64,000 nt of DNA from Hyphomicrobiales bacterium. Lineage in GTDB: Bacteria > Pseudomonadota > Alphaproteobacteria > Rhizobiales > Rhizobiaceae. Position 1 is the first letter of the stretch. Every line of letters begins with the position of its first letter. Location: positions 62,001-126,000 of the forward strand of contig UCMT01000024.1 in NCBI GenBank assembly GCA_900473795.1, given 5' to 3'. This document shows positions 9,401-16,425 of the stretch, in pieces. The position numbers and the translations under genes are program-made. Under the pieces are notes generated by a model. That model saw only the letters and a program-made list of their open reading frames with translations. It was not told the DNA's origin and did no database searches.

Positions 9401-11074
9401 CATGTCTTCGATTCCCGCTCGCTCGCCTTTGTCAACGACATCCGTGGCGTGACCGGCGGCGAGGGTGTGGACCTCGTCCTGAACTCACTGTTCTCCGAAG
9501 CGATGGAACAGAGCCTGTCGCTGGTAAAACCGTTCGGCCGGTTCCTCGAACTGGGCAAGCGCGATTACTATGCCGACAGCAAGATCGGGCTCAGACCCTT
9601 CCGCCGTAACATCAGCTATTTCGGCATAGACGCCGACCAGCTGCTGGTCAACGCGCCTGATTTGACGAAGCGCATCTTCACCGAGATCGGAGCCCTGTTC
9701 GAAGAGGGCAAGCTCGTGCCCCTGCCCTACCGCGCCTTCGGTTTCGACGAGATCGGCAACGCCTTCCGCCTGATGCAGAATGCCGGCCATATCGGCAAGA
9801 TCGTCGTCCTGCCACCCGTCGCCGGACGCGACGAAGTTGCCAACCGGCCGGCACGCCGCATGTCGGTCGATAGCCAGGGCGTTCATCTGGTCGTCGGGGG
9901 CATCGGCGGTTTCGGCCTTGCCGCCGCAAACTGGCTGGTGGACAAGGGCGCGCGCAATATCGCGCTCGCCACGCGCCGCGGCGTTGCGGATATCGAAACG
10001 CTGGAAGCGATCAAGCGCTGGGAGAACAAGGGCGTTTCGGCGACCGTTCACGCCTGCGACGTCACCGAAGAGGCGGCAGCGGACGAACTGCTGAAGACGC
10101 TGCGACAGATCGGCCCCTTAAAAACCGTCGTTCACGCCGCCATGGTGCTGGATGACGCGCTGATCAACAATCTCAGCCGAGAGCGCAACCGCCCGGTCAT
10201 CGACGTGAAGGCCAAGGGCGCCGCAGTTCTCGACAAGCTGACGCGCTCCGATACGCTTGAACATTTCATCCTGTTCTCGTCGGCTACGACGCTGGTTGGC
10301 AATCCCGGGCAGGCCAATTACGTGGCTGCCAACGGCTATCTCGAAGGCCTAGCTCGCGCGCGTCGGCTTGAAGGCCTGCCGGGCTTGGCCATCGGCTTCG
10401 GTGCGATCGCCGACAAGGGCTATTTGGCGCAGAACACCGACGTCAACGATCTCTTGTCCAAGCGCATCGGCAAGACGGCGTTGAAGGCGCAGGCCGCACT
10501 CGACCAGGTCGAGAGCTACATCCGCTCCGATGCTGGCACGGTCGATGCGGCCGTTGCCATGATCTCGGAGCTCGATTGGGCAGCGGCGCGCAACCTGCCG
10601 GTTGTTCGCAACACCCTGTTCGAGGTCATCCTGCGGACGGCCGACCAGCATTCGGCCGGTAGCGACGGCCAGACGATGGATCTCGTCGCGATGATCGAAG
10701 GCAAATCGCCGCAGGAAGCCGAAGACATCCTTTATGATCTGGTGGCTGGCGAAATCGCTGCTATCCTTCGCGTCTCGAAGGATACGATCTCACGCTCCAA
10801 GGTCCTCAAGGAAATCGGCCTCGACAGTCTGATGGCGGTGGAGCTCGGAATCAGCTTCCAGCAGAACACCGGCTTCGACATGCCGCTGAGCGGTGTGGCT
10901 GACAACACGACCGTCGGCGACGTCGCGCGCAAGCTCTATGACAAGGTCAGCAAGCGTGATCACGGCAGCGAAGACGACAACGAGCCAGCAGACAACAAGA
11001 TCGTCAGCGATCTCGCCCAACGCCACACCGGCAACGGTACCGGCACTGGCACGGAGAAGGCAGCGAGCCAATGA
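3485..11074 (+). CDS. rkpA: RkpA-type iterative type I polyketide/fatty acid synthase
   Basis: A 2529-residue single-module, fully reducing synthase. Order by residue: ketosynthase about 2-430 (Cys171 in DTACSSSL, with EGHGTGT and NIGHTEPASG His motifs), acyltransferase about 525-805 (Ser617 in GHSVGE), dehydratase about 902-1168 (His922 in HVVDGKAILPG; Asp1088), a degenerate methyltransferase-like linker about 1290-1540, enoylreductase about 1790-2110 (HGAAGGVGLAALQ), ketoreductase about 2130-2320 (VVGGIGGFGL; Ser2266, Tyr2279), and acyl carrier protein with Ser2448 in GLDSLMAVEL. There is no thioesterase, so the acyl-ACP must be released by another enzyme, most simply the oxoamine synthase RkpG encoded with a 4-nt ATGA overlap. 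In Sinorhizobium the rkp-1 genes make a lipid needed for capsular K-antigen. The ATG start places the KS directly at the N-terminus as usual; no strong Shine-Dalgarno is seen. Confidence 0.93.
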   Translation: MTVEIIGRACLAPGANSPQALFRILREGKCTVTRVPSDRWDLARFWHPVIGNPGKTYSFAAGVLDSIYDFDPAAFGMSQREAMYMDPQQRVLLQLAWRALEDANIAVPSLHGENVGVYIGASSLDHANLTVEDPAAAGPYFMTGNTLSIVSNRISHIFGLSGPSMTVDTACSSSLVALDQAMRALNTGEIDTAIVGGVNILAHPLPFVGFAQARMLSPEGLCRAYDNDGAGYVRAEGGVVFILRRSDRARQEKDRSYAKIVATGVNSAGRTNGISLPSREAQANLLRSIYEGNNIDANQVAFVEGHGTGTKVGDPAEVWSIGTVIGANRRAPVPIGSIKSNIGHTEPASGLFGMLKAVMALENNYLPASLHFETPNDNIDFDGLNVRVTANPIELLRGKRARLAGINSFGFGGANAHVVISDPDPVQDERNRNNATGHVFMASAHTVNSLEELLKSYKSTFAKASPEEVRSIVAASGANRTQMRYRFAARSDHPEDIVRAIASHLEKPASDIGETGEAVTKDAKVAFVFSGNGSQWAGMGVEAFRENLHFRQCFTSVSALFKFHSDIVLTDLLTDPDLDKKLADTKVAQPLLFAVQAALSDSLVAMGIKPTAVFGHSVGEIAAAYAAGALSLVDAVAIVAKRSLHQDLLAGQGTMAAVMLGEEGASAFAKARGLQHVCVAAVNAHNSVTISGPAHEVSAFRDAARKAKIPVQILDINYPFHHPIIDQAKKAFLSDIPDIAPRKSELAYLSTVTGSKLDGTQLDPDYWWKNVREPVRFQAATEAAIELGCSLFIEISPRPILSSYLKETVKQSSAPGMVVSTLLRDAGEKGRDPISRAMARAIAHGAAFDEARLFGKRNAFVRLPNLPFEPTELRPATTTDSTDLFGRGSKTPYTLAGWRTDLNGGSWKNHIDAHLFPDLAEHVVDGKAILPGSGFIEIAVSAAQQYYGTPHVDITNLEIVRPLELADNRMMELSTILSPETGDIEIRSRERLSEDDWAVHAVARSRKPIPSDEPASGSLFAGLEKTATVTPAKAYETARQFGLDYGPRFQLMARAVSYGDRFIDVELKEPEEAGHPFVSYSLNPISVDATFHGLVALFDRFTGEAGGAPYIPVRFGSVRVTNSGTTVKRALVEIERISANSIKAKFRFFGKGGELIAAFDDCRFRRTYLRQHKTLDMLSFHYEAVPSDCAAPLAATPRSALSLPLIAGAEGAGIDNTTLLFNAAIYRACHEIALKLGKGTCLIDTRSLPGDFAFRCFLANCLYVLEDAGLCEHKGGSWKIAPEFSLPPVGDILKELYGERSERAVEAVLINNAYAEALDRIDNLFASEISDNEADVAAKPQGFISDATLDHQTVHSESTRQRMALVLSAVEKALADGKGDLRIVEAGTVSTGFTRRLATLVAKYNASLLVVEPRENAQRNLEIAFEEDAHVRVLKKDAFAALPAFDLVVSASDTIFTLVDEDVAIRNAMRACLQENGALVAATNAPTVFSDFAFGMIDGWFARTQAVEFPIGRLPTATQWQKCLSDLGLRNISVEDHELSHGNITVVEAQGGQFTDSAPVAEVSATEVASPVLVLHEGSVASLHSILPSGKDAIQAPLIPVQLTGDLDADKDKIAEAIEGLNEKPVRAVYLSSATAGDRSQDSAVLQNRVLSLSAFAEALRQYYSNAEPTAGHRPRLVIAAPGGSPVAAASRAKDEPGSSINSGLWAFARVLQNEYDFLDIHSLDFTGAKAGTGNQLATAIAMLADESANREWLLDGTTGTLSEIRAVPGPVDRSLRKTSAFKAATIRQRVSSQVGSIAWEECDIPQAGPGDVVVEVAATGLNFRDVMWAMGLLPEEALEDGFAGATIGMELSGHVVAIGSGVTDLSVGDAVMAIAPAAFSTHAVVSRSGVAKLPETVSPVAAATVPVAFLTAYYAMVELGRIRAGETILIHGAAGGVGLAALQVAKLAGAKVIATAGTREKRRFVKMLGADHVFDSRSLAFVNDIRGVTGGEGVDLVLNSLFSEAMEQSLSLVKPFGRFLELGKRDYYADSKIGLRPFRRNISYFGIDADQLLVNAPDLTKRIFTEIGALFEEGKLVPLPYRAFGFDEIGNAFRLMQNAGHIGKIVVLPPVAGRDEVANRPARRMSVDSQGVHLVVGGIGGFGLAAANWLVDKGARNIALATRRGVADIETLEAIKRWENKGVSATVHACDVTEEAAADELLKTLRQIGPLKTVVHAAMVLDDALINNLSRERNRPVIDVKAKGAAVLDKLTRSDTLEHFILFSSATTLVGNPGQANYVAANGYLEGLARARRLEGLPGLAIGFGAIADKGYLAQNTDVNDLLSKRIGKTALKAQAALDQVESYIRSDAGTVDAAVAMISELDWAAARNLPVVRNTLFEVILRTADQHSAGSDGQTMDLVAMIEGKSPQEAEDILYDLVAGEIAAILRVSKDTISRSKVLKEIGLDSLMAVELGISFQQNTGFDMPLSGVADNTTVGDVARKLYDKVSKRDHGSEDDNEPADNKIVSDLAQRHTGNGTGTGTEKAASQ

Positions 11075-12486
11075 GCAAGAACGAGGAACGTCACAGCGTT
11101 TCGAAGATGAGCAGCAGCCTGAAGGAAAATCTGCTGGACCGGATGCGCAACACGCACCAGTCTTCGGAAAAAAACCGCATGGCTCGCTTCGAGCGCGACG
11201 TTCCTCCGCCAGTCCGGCGCAAGCAGACCAAATTCGAGGATCTGCCGGAATACAAGCAGGTTGTGACGCAGAAGGCTGCGAGCGATCAGCTCGGCATCGC
11301 CAACCCGTTCTACCGGGCGCATCAGACGGCGGCCGGAGCGACGACGGTGATCGACGGCCGCAAGCTGATCAACTTCGCTTCTTATGATTATCTCGGCCTC
11401 AACCGGCATCCGCACGTGCTCTCGCAAGCGCACGATACGATCAATTCCTTCGGCATCTCCGCATCGGCGAGCCGCCTAGTGGCGGGCGAGCGCCCGGTTC
11501 ATGCCGAACTGGAAGAGCGCATCGCCGCCTTCTACGGCGTGGAGGCATCCGTCTGCTTCGTCAGCGGCTACCTCACCAATGTCGCGGCGATCAGTTGCCT
11601 GATGGGGCCGAAGGACCTCGTGGTCCACGACGAATTCATCCACAACAGCGCGCTTGCCGGCATCAAGCTGTCGGGCGCGACGCGGCGGCTGTTCAAACAC
11701 AATGATGCGAGTGACCTCGAGCATGTGCTGCGCACCGTTGCGGGTGACTATCGCCACATCCTGGTGATCGTCGAAGGCATCTATTCGATGGACGGCGACA
11801 TCGCCAATCTGCCGGCGATCATGAAGCTGAAGGCGGAATATGGTTTTTGGCTGATGGTCGACGAAGCCCATTCGCTCGGCATTCTCGGCCGCCGCGGCCG
11901 CGGCACGTTCGAACATTTCGGCATCGACCCGCGCGAAGTCGATATCTGGATGGGCACGCTCTCCAAGACGACATCGAGCTGCGGCGGCTATATCGCCGGA
12001 AGTGCAGCGCTCGCTGCCGTTCTCAAGGCGAGCGCCGGCGGTTTCGTCTACAGCGTCGGGCTTGCTCCTGTCCTGACAGCCTCCGCGATTGCAAGTCTCG
12101 ACATTCTGGAAAACGAGCCAGAACGTGCGGCTGCATTGAAACGCAACGGCGCGCTGTTCCTGAAGCTCGCGCAGGAAGCCGGTCTCGATACCGGCCTCAG
12201 CGGCGGCTTTTCCGTCGTACCGGTTCTCGTTGGTGATTCGCTGCGCGCCGTGCAACTTTCCAACGATCTCCACGCCGCCGGCGTCAACGCGCTGCCGATC
12301 ATTCACCCGGCCGTACCGGAAGGCCTGGCGCGCCTGCGCTTCTTCATCACCAGCGAGCACACCGAGGAGCAGATTCGCCAAACGGTGACACTGACGGCGG
12401 AGAAGCTGAAGGATCTCACCGAGCGGAATTTCGGTCTCGCTTCGATCGATATCCAGCAGATGATGAAGATGCTCTCCTCCCGGTGA
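11071..12486 (+). CDS. rkpG: RkpG, PLP-dependent alpha-oxoamine synthase
   Basis: A 471-residue protein of the AONS/serine palmitoyltransferase family, overlapping the end of rkpA by ATGA. After an N-terminal charged extension of about 70 residues comes the fold-type I domain, with VDEAHSLGILGRRGRG and the PLP lysine Lys299 in GTLSKTTSSCGGY. Family members condense an acyl thioester with an amino acid, with decarboxylation, to give an aminoketone. The obvious acyl donor is the chain on the RkpA ACP; the amino acid could be serine, glycine or alanine. Coupling to a PKS without a thioesterase suggests that this enzyme off-loads the chain. Family assignment is firm; substrate identity is inference. 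Confidence 0.9.
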   Translation: MSKNEERHSVSKMSSSLKENLLDRMRNTHQSSEKNRMARFERDVPPPVRRKQTKFEDLPEYKQVVTQKAASDQLGIANPFYRAHQTAAGATTVIDGRKLINFASYDYLGLNRHPHVLSQAHDTINSFGISASASRLVAGERPVHAELEERIAAFYGVEASVCFVSGYLTNVAAISCLMGPKDLVVHDEFIHNSALAGIKLSGATRRLFKHNDASDLEHVLRTVAGDYRHILVIVEGIYSMDGDIANLPAIMKLKAEYGFWLMVDEAHSLGILGRRGRGTFEHFGIDPREVDIWMGTLSKTTSSCGGYIAGSAALAAVLKASAGGFVYSVGLAPVLTASAIASLDILENEPERAAALKRNGALFLKLAQEAGLDTGLSGGFSVVPVLVGDSLRAVQLSNDLHAAGVNALPIIHPAVPEGLARLRFFITSEHTEEQIRQTVTLTAEKLKDLTERNFGLASIDIQQMMKMLSSR

Positions 12487-12538
12487 ACTGGGCAAAACTC
12501 AAATCAACCACCGAAATTTCCCGGGCCGGTCTTGCAGC

Positions 12539-13333
12539 ATGACTCATGTGATCATTACAGGCGGCTCAAGCGGGATCGGTCTGGCACTGGCCCGGATTTA
12601 CTCTTTGCGGGGAGCGCGGATATCCCTTCTCGCAAGAACACTGCGTCTGCTTGAGGCGGCTCGCGCTGAACTCGCCAAGAGCGGCAACGCCGACGCAATC
12701 CGTATCGAAAGCGCTGATGTCGCCGACGAAGGCCAGACCGAGACTGCAATCGCCCGGTGCGAAGAAGCCTTCGGCCCCTGCGATATCCTCATCGCCTGCG
12801 CCGGCATCGTTGAACCGGGGCTGTTTGACGTGGTTTCGACGGCAGCCTTCGAACGCCAGCTCCGGACCAATCTGTTCGGCAGCATCCATGCAGTGCGCTC
12901 GGTCTATGCCGGGATGAAGCAGCGCCGCACCGGCAGGATCATGCTGGTCTCCTCAGGCGCCGGCCTGATCGGCATCTATGGTTATACCGGCTATTCCGCC
13001 TCGAAATTCGCCCTGCATGGCTTTGCAGAGGCTCTTCGTTCGGAAGCCCGACCACACGGCGTGAAAATCTCCGTCTGTTTCCCGCCGGATACGCAAACGC
13101 CGCAGTTCGCACGCGAATTGGAGCACCGCCCGCTTGAGGCAACCGTGATCATGGGGCGGGTCGCGCCATGGACGCCGGACGCCGTGGCAGGCCGCATCGC
13201 CCGCGCGATCGACAGAGGCGATTTCGAGGTGTTCTTCGGCTGGACGCTCTGGGCCCTCGGCCGCTTCGGCTCGACGGTAAAGCCCTTTCTCAACTGGTGG
13301 TTCGACCGTGCCATCCTGCGCAGCAGCGGGTGA
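12539..13333 (+). CDS. rkpH: RkpH, short-chain dehydrogenase resembling 3-ketosphinganine reductase
   Basis: A 264-residue classical SDR, 52 nt after rkpG. It shows the TGGSSGIG cofactor loop at the N-terminus, the NAG-type ACAGIV strand, a catalytic Ser in MLVSSGAG and YSASK. The C-terminus adds a hydrophobic stretch rich in Trp and Phe (FFGWTLWALGRFG), as in membrane-associated KDSR-type reductases. Placed after an oxoamine synthase, it is expected to reduce the 3-keto group of the aminoketone to an amino alcohol, as in sphingoid base synthesis. In Sinorhizobium rkpH is needed for K-antigen. The Shine-Dalgarno is weak, but the ATG is fixed by the cofactor motif starting at residue 7. Confidence 0.88.
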   Translation: MTHVIITGGSSGIGLALARIYSLRGARISLLARTLRLLEAARAELAKSGNADAIRIESADVADEGQTETAIARCEEAFGPCDILIACAGIVEPGLFDVVSTAAFERQLRTNLFGSIHAVRSVYAGMKQRRTGRIMLVSSGAGLIGIYGYTGYSASKFALHGFAEALRSEARPHGVKISVCFPPDTQTPQFARELEHRPLEATVIMGRVAPWTPDAVAGRIARAIDRGDFEVFFGWTLWALGRFGSTVKPFLNWWFDRAILRSSG

Positions 13334-13440
13334 GCAAGCAGAAGCCTGCTTGTATATGCCGACAATAGGATTTAAGTGTCGCTCTGTCGCGGCGGAGCAG
13401 GATAGGCCGGCCGCGCATAATAGATCGCGAAGGTATCCGT

Positions 13441-15042
13441 TTGGCGTTGACGTCGTTTCATATACATGACTATCCGCTGACGCTGACCGTTTTTTGCTAC
13501 GCCTTGTCCTGCGCTGTCATCCTGTTCACAGACAAATTTGCGCTGCCCAAACGCCAACGCAAGAAAAACCGGCCGCCCTTCAGCCGCCGGCGCGCGACCA
13601 TGGATATCCTTGCGCGGCTTCCGATCATTGCTCTTGTCTTTGCGGGTTTCTTTGCAATTTCCTGGCGTCCGCTTTATGCCGGCGCCGGCGCCATGAGCTT
13701 CTTCGTCATCTTCACCGGCATATCGCGCGCGAAGTTCAAATTCATTCGCGAGCCCCTGGTTTTCTCCGACATCGCGCTGGTCGCCGACGTCTTCAAATAC
13801 AAATCGATCTTCTATGCGAACTCGCTGAACATCGTGTTCTGGACGGTCGCCTTCCTCTATGTGTTCGGCGTCTCCGGTCTCTATATGTATTTCGAGCCGA
13901 GCATTCTGCCGTCAAACGGAAAGCTCTTCTGGATCATCGTCATGATCCTCGTCGCGGATTTGCCGTGGCTCCTCCTGTTCTACGGCCCGGTCAACCGGCC
14001 GGTCGCGGACTTCGTCCAGCACCTCGTCGGCAAGCCGAACGTCAAGGTCAGCACCGTCCGCTTCGGCACCTTTGCTTCGGTGGTGTTTCATTTCATCATC
14101 TGGCTCGGCCGTCGGCGCGAAAAGATCATTGCAGACCTTTCCGAACGCTTCTTTGCCGCCGTCCAGGACCTGATCGGGCATGACGCTGACAACAAGGCGC
14201 CGCTCATTGTCGTCTGGCAGTCGGAATCCTTCATCGACATGCGGCACTGCGGCGTCGTCCAAGTCAAACTGCCAACCATCGACCGCCTGCAGAAGCTCGC
14301 CGTGCAATGGGGCCGCCTCGCGACCGTCTTCGAAGGAGGATATACGCTGCGAACGGAGTTCGCCGTGCTGAGCGGGCTCGTTCCGGACGATCTTCACATC
14401 GATGCCAGCTACCCCTATCTGCGGGCGAGCCACTATACGAATGTCGTCTGGCCGACGAAACTGAAGAACGCAGGCTGGGGCACGCATTTCATGCATCCCT
14501 ATGACCGGACGTTCTTCCTTCGCCACAAGGCGATGCCGCAGCTCGGCTTCGAGAAGATGACCATGCTCGACGAATTCGACCATGACCCGGCACGGGATGG
14601 CCCGTATGTCTCGGACGCGGCACTGACACGCAAAGTCATCAAGGATGTCGAAAAACAGGGCGACGCCAAGGGAAGATTCGTCTTCGTCGCCTCAATGGCC
14701 AACCACGGACCGTGGGAGCCCAACCGTGTCGAAGGAAAGACCGATCCCGTCGAGATCTATCTTGAAATCCTGCAGCAGTCGGACAAGGCGCTCGGCGAGC
14801 TGGTGGATCATCTGAACAAGCTCGACCGGCCCGTATGGCTGGTGTTTTACGGCGACCATGCGCCGCTGCTCAAATCCTTTGCCGATCCCTTCCCCGATCC
14901 TCGCACGGACTATTTCATCGTTCCCCTGGCTGCGGCCCGCAAGCCGCATCACAGCCCCGCGCCCTCCCGCGACGAGGCGCCATGGAAGCTGCTGGAGGCC
15001 ATGCTCCGGCACGCCAAGCTCCACAAAGACGAGTTGCAATAG
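13441..15042 (+). CDS. rkpI: RkpI-like membrane sulfatase-fold transferase (LTA synthase-like)
   Basis: A 533-residue protein with four or five N-terminal membrane helices and a large sulfatase/alkaline-phosphatase-fold domain. TTG at 13441 is taken as start because GAAGG lies 7 nt upstream and no ATG occurs before residue 53. Active-site landmarks are IVVWQSESF, YTLRTEFAVLSG, in which Thr302 aligns with the catalytic Thr of LTA synthases, and FYGDHAPLL for metal binding. Relatives transfer glycerol-phosphate or phosphoethanolamine from phospholipids to glycans or lipids outside the membrane. Its position directly after rkpH matches rkpI of Sinorhizobium. The exact donor and acceptor are unknown; the symbol rests on gene order. 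Confidence 0.75.
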   Translation: MALTSFHIHDYPLTLTVFCYALSCAVILFTDKFALPKRQRKKNRPPFSRRRATMDILARLPIIALVFAGFFAISWRPLYAGAGAMSFFVIFTGISRAKFKFIREPLVFSDIALVADVFKYKSIFYANSLNIVFWTVAFLYVFGVSGLYMYFEPSILPSNGKLFWIIVMILVADLPWLLLFYGPVNRPVADFVQHLVGKPNVKVSTVRFGTFASVVFHFIIWLGRRREKIIADLSERFFAAVQDLIGHDADNKAPLIVVWQSESFIDMRHCGVVQVKLPTIDRLQKLAVQWGRLATVFEGGYTLRTEFAVLSGLVPDDLHIDASYPYLRASHYTNVVWPTKLKNAGWGTHFMHPYDRTFFLRHKAMPQLGFEKMTMLDEFDHDPARDGPYVSDAALTRKVIKDVEKQGDAKGRFVFVASMANHGPWEPNRVEGKTDPVEIYLEILQQSDKALGELVDHLNKLDRPVWLVFYGDHAPLLKSFADPFPDPRTDYFIVPLAAARKPHHSPAPSRDEAPWKLLEAMLRHAKLHKDELQ

Positions 15043-15073
15043 TGGCGGCGCCCGGTGTTGAAAGTCGCTGACG

Positions 15074-16369
15074 ATGGGTTCGCAACAATCGTCGACGCGT
15101 GTCTTCCTTTTCCTGCAAGGGCCATCATCGCCGATCTTCGCGAAGATCGCGGCGCGGCTGGAAGCAAGCGGACATCGCTGCCTGCGGATCAACCTCAATG
15201 CCGGCGACCAGATCTTCTGGCGGCGGAAAGGCAGTTACAACTACCGGGGCCGCGGCGGCGAGGCTTGGCGTGCCTATGCCGGTTCGTTCATGGACCGCCA
15301 CGCGATCACCGACCTCATCCTGCTGGGCGAGGAGCGACCCTACCATCAGCTTGCGATCGCAGCGGCACGGGAACGCAACATTGCGGTGTCGGTCATCGAG
15401 ATGGGTTACCTGAGGCCTGACTGGCTGACCCTTGAACGCGGCGGCATGTCATCCAACTCGCATTTTCCGGCCGATGCACAGCAGATCATCGACGCGGCAC
15501 GCACCCTGCCCGAACCGGATTGGAAACGACACTATACGCAGAGCTTCCTTGCCGAAGCCACTTATGACCTGCTCTACAATCTGCCGAACGTTTTCCTGTG
15601 GTTCCTCTTCCCGCATTATCGCCGCCACGCTCTCTTCCATCCACTTGCCGAATATGCAGGCTGGGTGATGCGTCTGGCGGGCGGCGGGCGACGGGAGAGG
15701 GAAGCAAGCCAGCTTGTCGACCGCTGTCTGGAAAGTGAAGCACCCCTCTTCATCTATCCGCTGCAATTGCAAACTGATTTTCAGCTGCGCGCGCACTCGC
15801 CCTACAACGACCAGCGCGAGGCCATCAGCCAGATTCTGACATCCTTTGCCCGCCACGCAGCGCCCGATACCCAACTCCTCGTCAAGATCCATCCGCTCGA
15901 CAACGGCCTCATCAACTGGCGAAAGCATGTGGTCGATCTGGCTGCCCAGCTCGACGTCGGGGAGCGTGTTCATGTGCTCGACGGCGGTGATCTGAATGCG
16001 CTGCTGGAAAGAGCTCTGGGAACCGTTACGGTCAATTCCACCGTCGGCCTGCATGCCCTGCAGCTCGGAAAGCCCGTGAAAGTGCTTGGGGCGGCCGTAT
16101 TCGATATCGCCAGGCTTAGCGACCAGGCGCCGCTCGAGCAGTTCTGGAACACGCCCAGGCCACCGGAAGCCTCCCTGCAGTCAGCGTTTTTTCGCCTGCT
16201 TGCAGCGACAATCCAGGTCCGCGGCAATTTCTATTCAGCCGCGGGCACCGATGCCGGCGCAACCGCGATCGCCGAACGGCTGCACAATCGGTCAGTCAAC
16301 CAGCCCGGTGCTTTTGTCGATCCGCCGCCGAGAAAAAAACCAGCGAAAATTATGCTTCGTCGTCGCTGA
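15074..16369 (+). CDS. KpsS-like capsule Kdo transferase
   Basis: A 431-residue cytosolic or membrane-peripheral protein of the capsule polysaccharide biosynthesis family (KpsS/LipB). Typical pieces are IEMGYLRPDWLTLERGGMS, KIHPLDNGLINW, and VTVNSTVGLHALQLGKPV near the C-terminus, which in the family bind the CMP-Kdo donor. KpsS adds the first beta-Kdo of the oligosaccharide linker to the lipid acceptor of group 2 capsules. It follows the rkpI-like gene by 31 nt in the same direction, so it is the last gene of the forward rkp run and sits where rkpJ is found in Sinorhizobium. Whether it should be called rkpJ or kpsS I cannot settle, so the symbol is left empty. Confidence 0.8.
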   Translation: MGSQQSSTRVFLFLQGPSSPIFAKIAARLEASGHRCLRINLNAGDQIFWRRKGSYNYRGRGGEAWRAYAGSFMDRHAITDLILLGEERPYHQLAIAAARERNIAVSVIEMGYLRPDWLTLERGGMSSNSHFPADAQQIIDAARTLPEPDWKRHYTQSFLAEATYDLLYNLPNVFLWFLFPHYRRHALFHPLAEYAGWVMRLAGGGRREREASQLVDRCLESEAPLFIYPLQLQTDFQLRAHSPYNDQREAISQILTSFARHAAPDTQLLVKIHPLDNGLINWRKHVVDLAAQLDVGERVHVLDGGDLNALLERALGTVTVNSTVGLHALQLGKPVKVLGAAVFDIARLSDQAPLEQFWNTPRPPEASLQSAFFRLLAATIQVRGNFYSAAGTDAGATAIAERLHNRSVNQPGAFVDPPPRKKPAKIMLRRR

Positions 16370-16425
16370 CAGCCTCGACAACCCGAATGTCGGGCGCTCA
16401 CAAGCGAAGCGCAGGACACAGCGGG

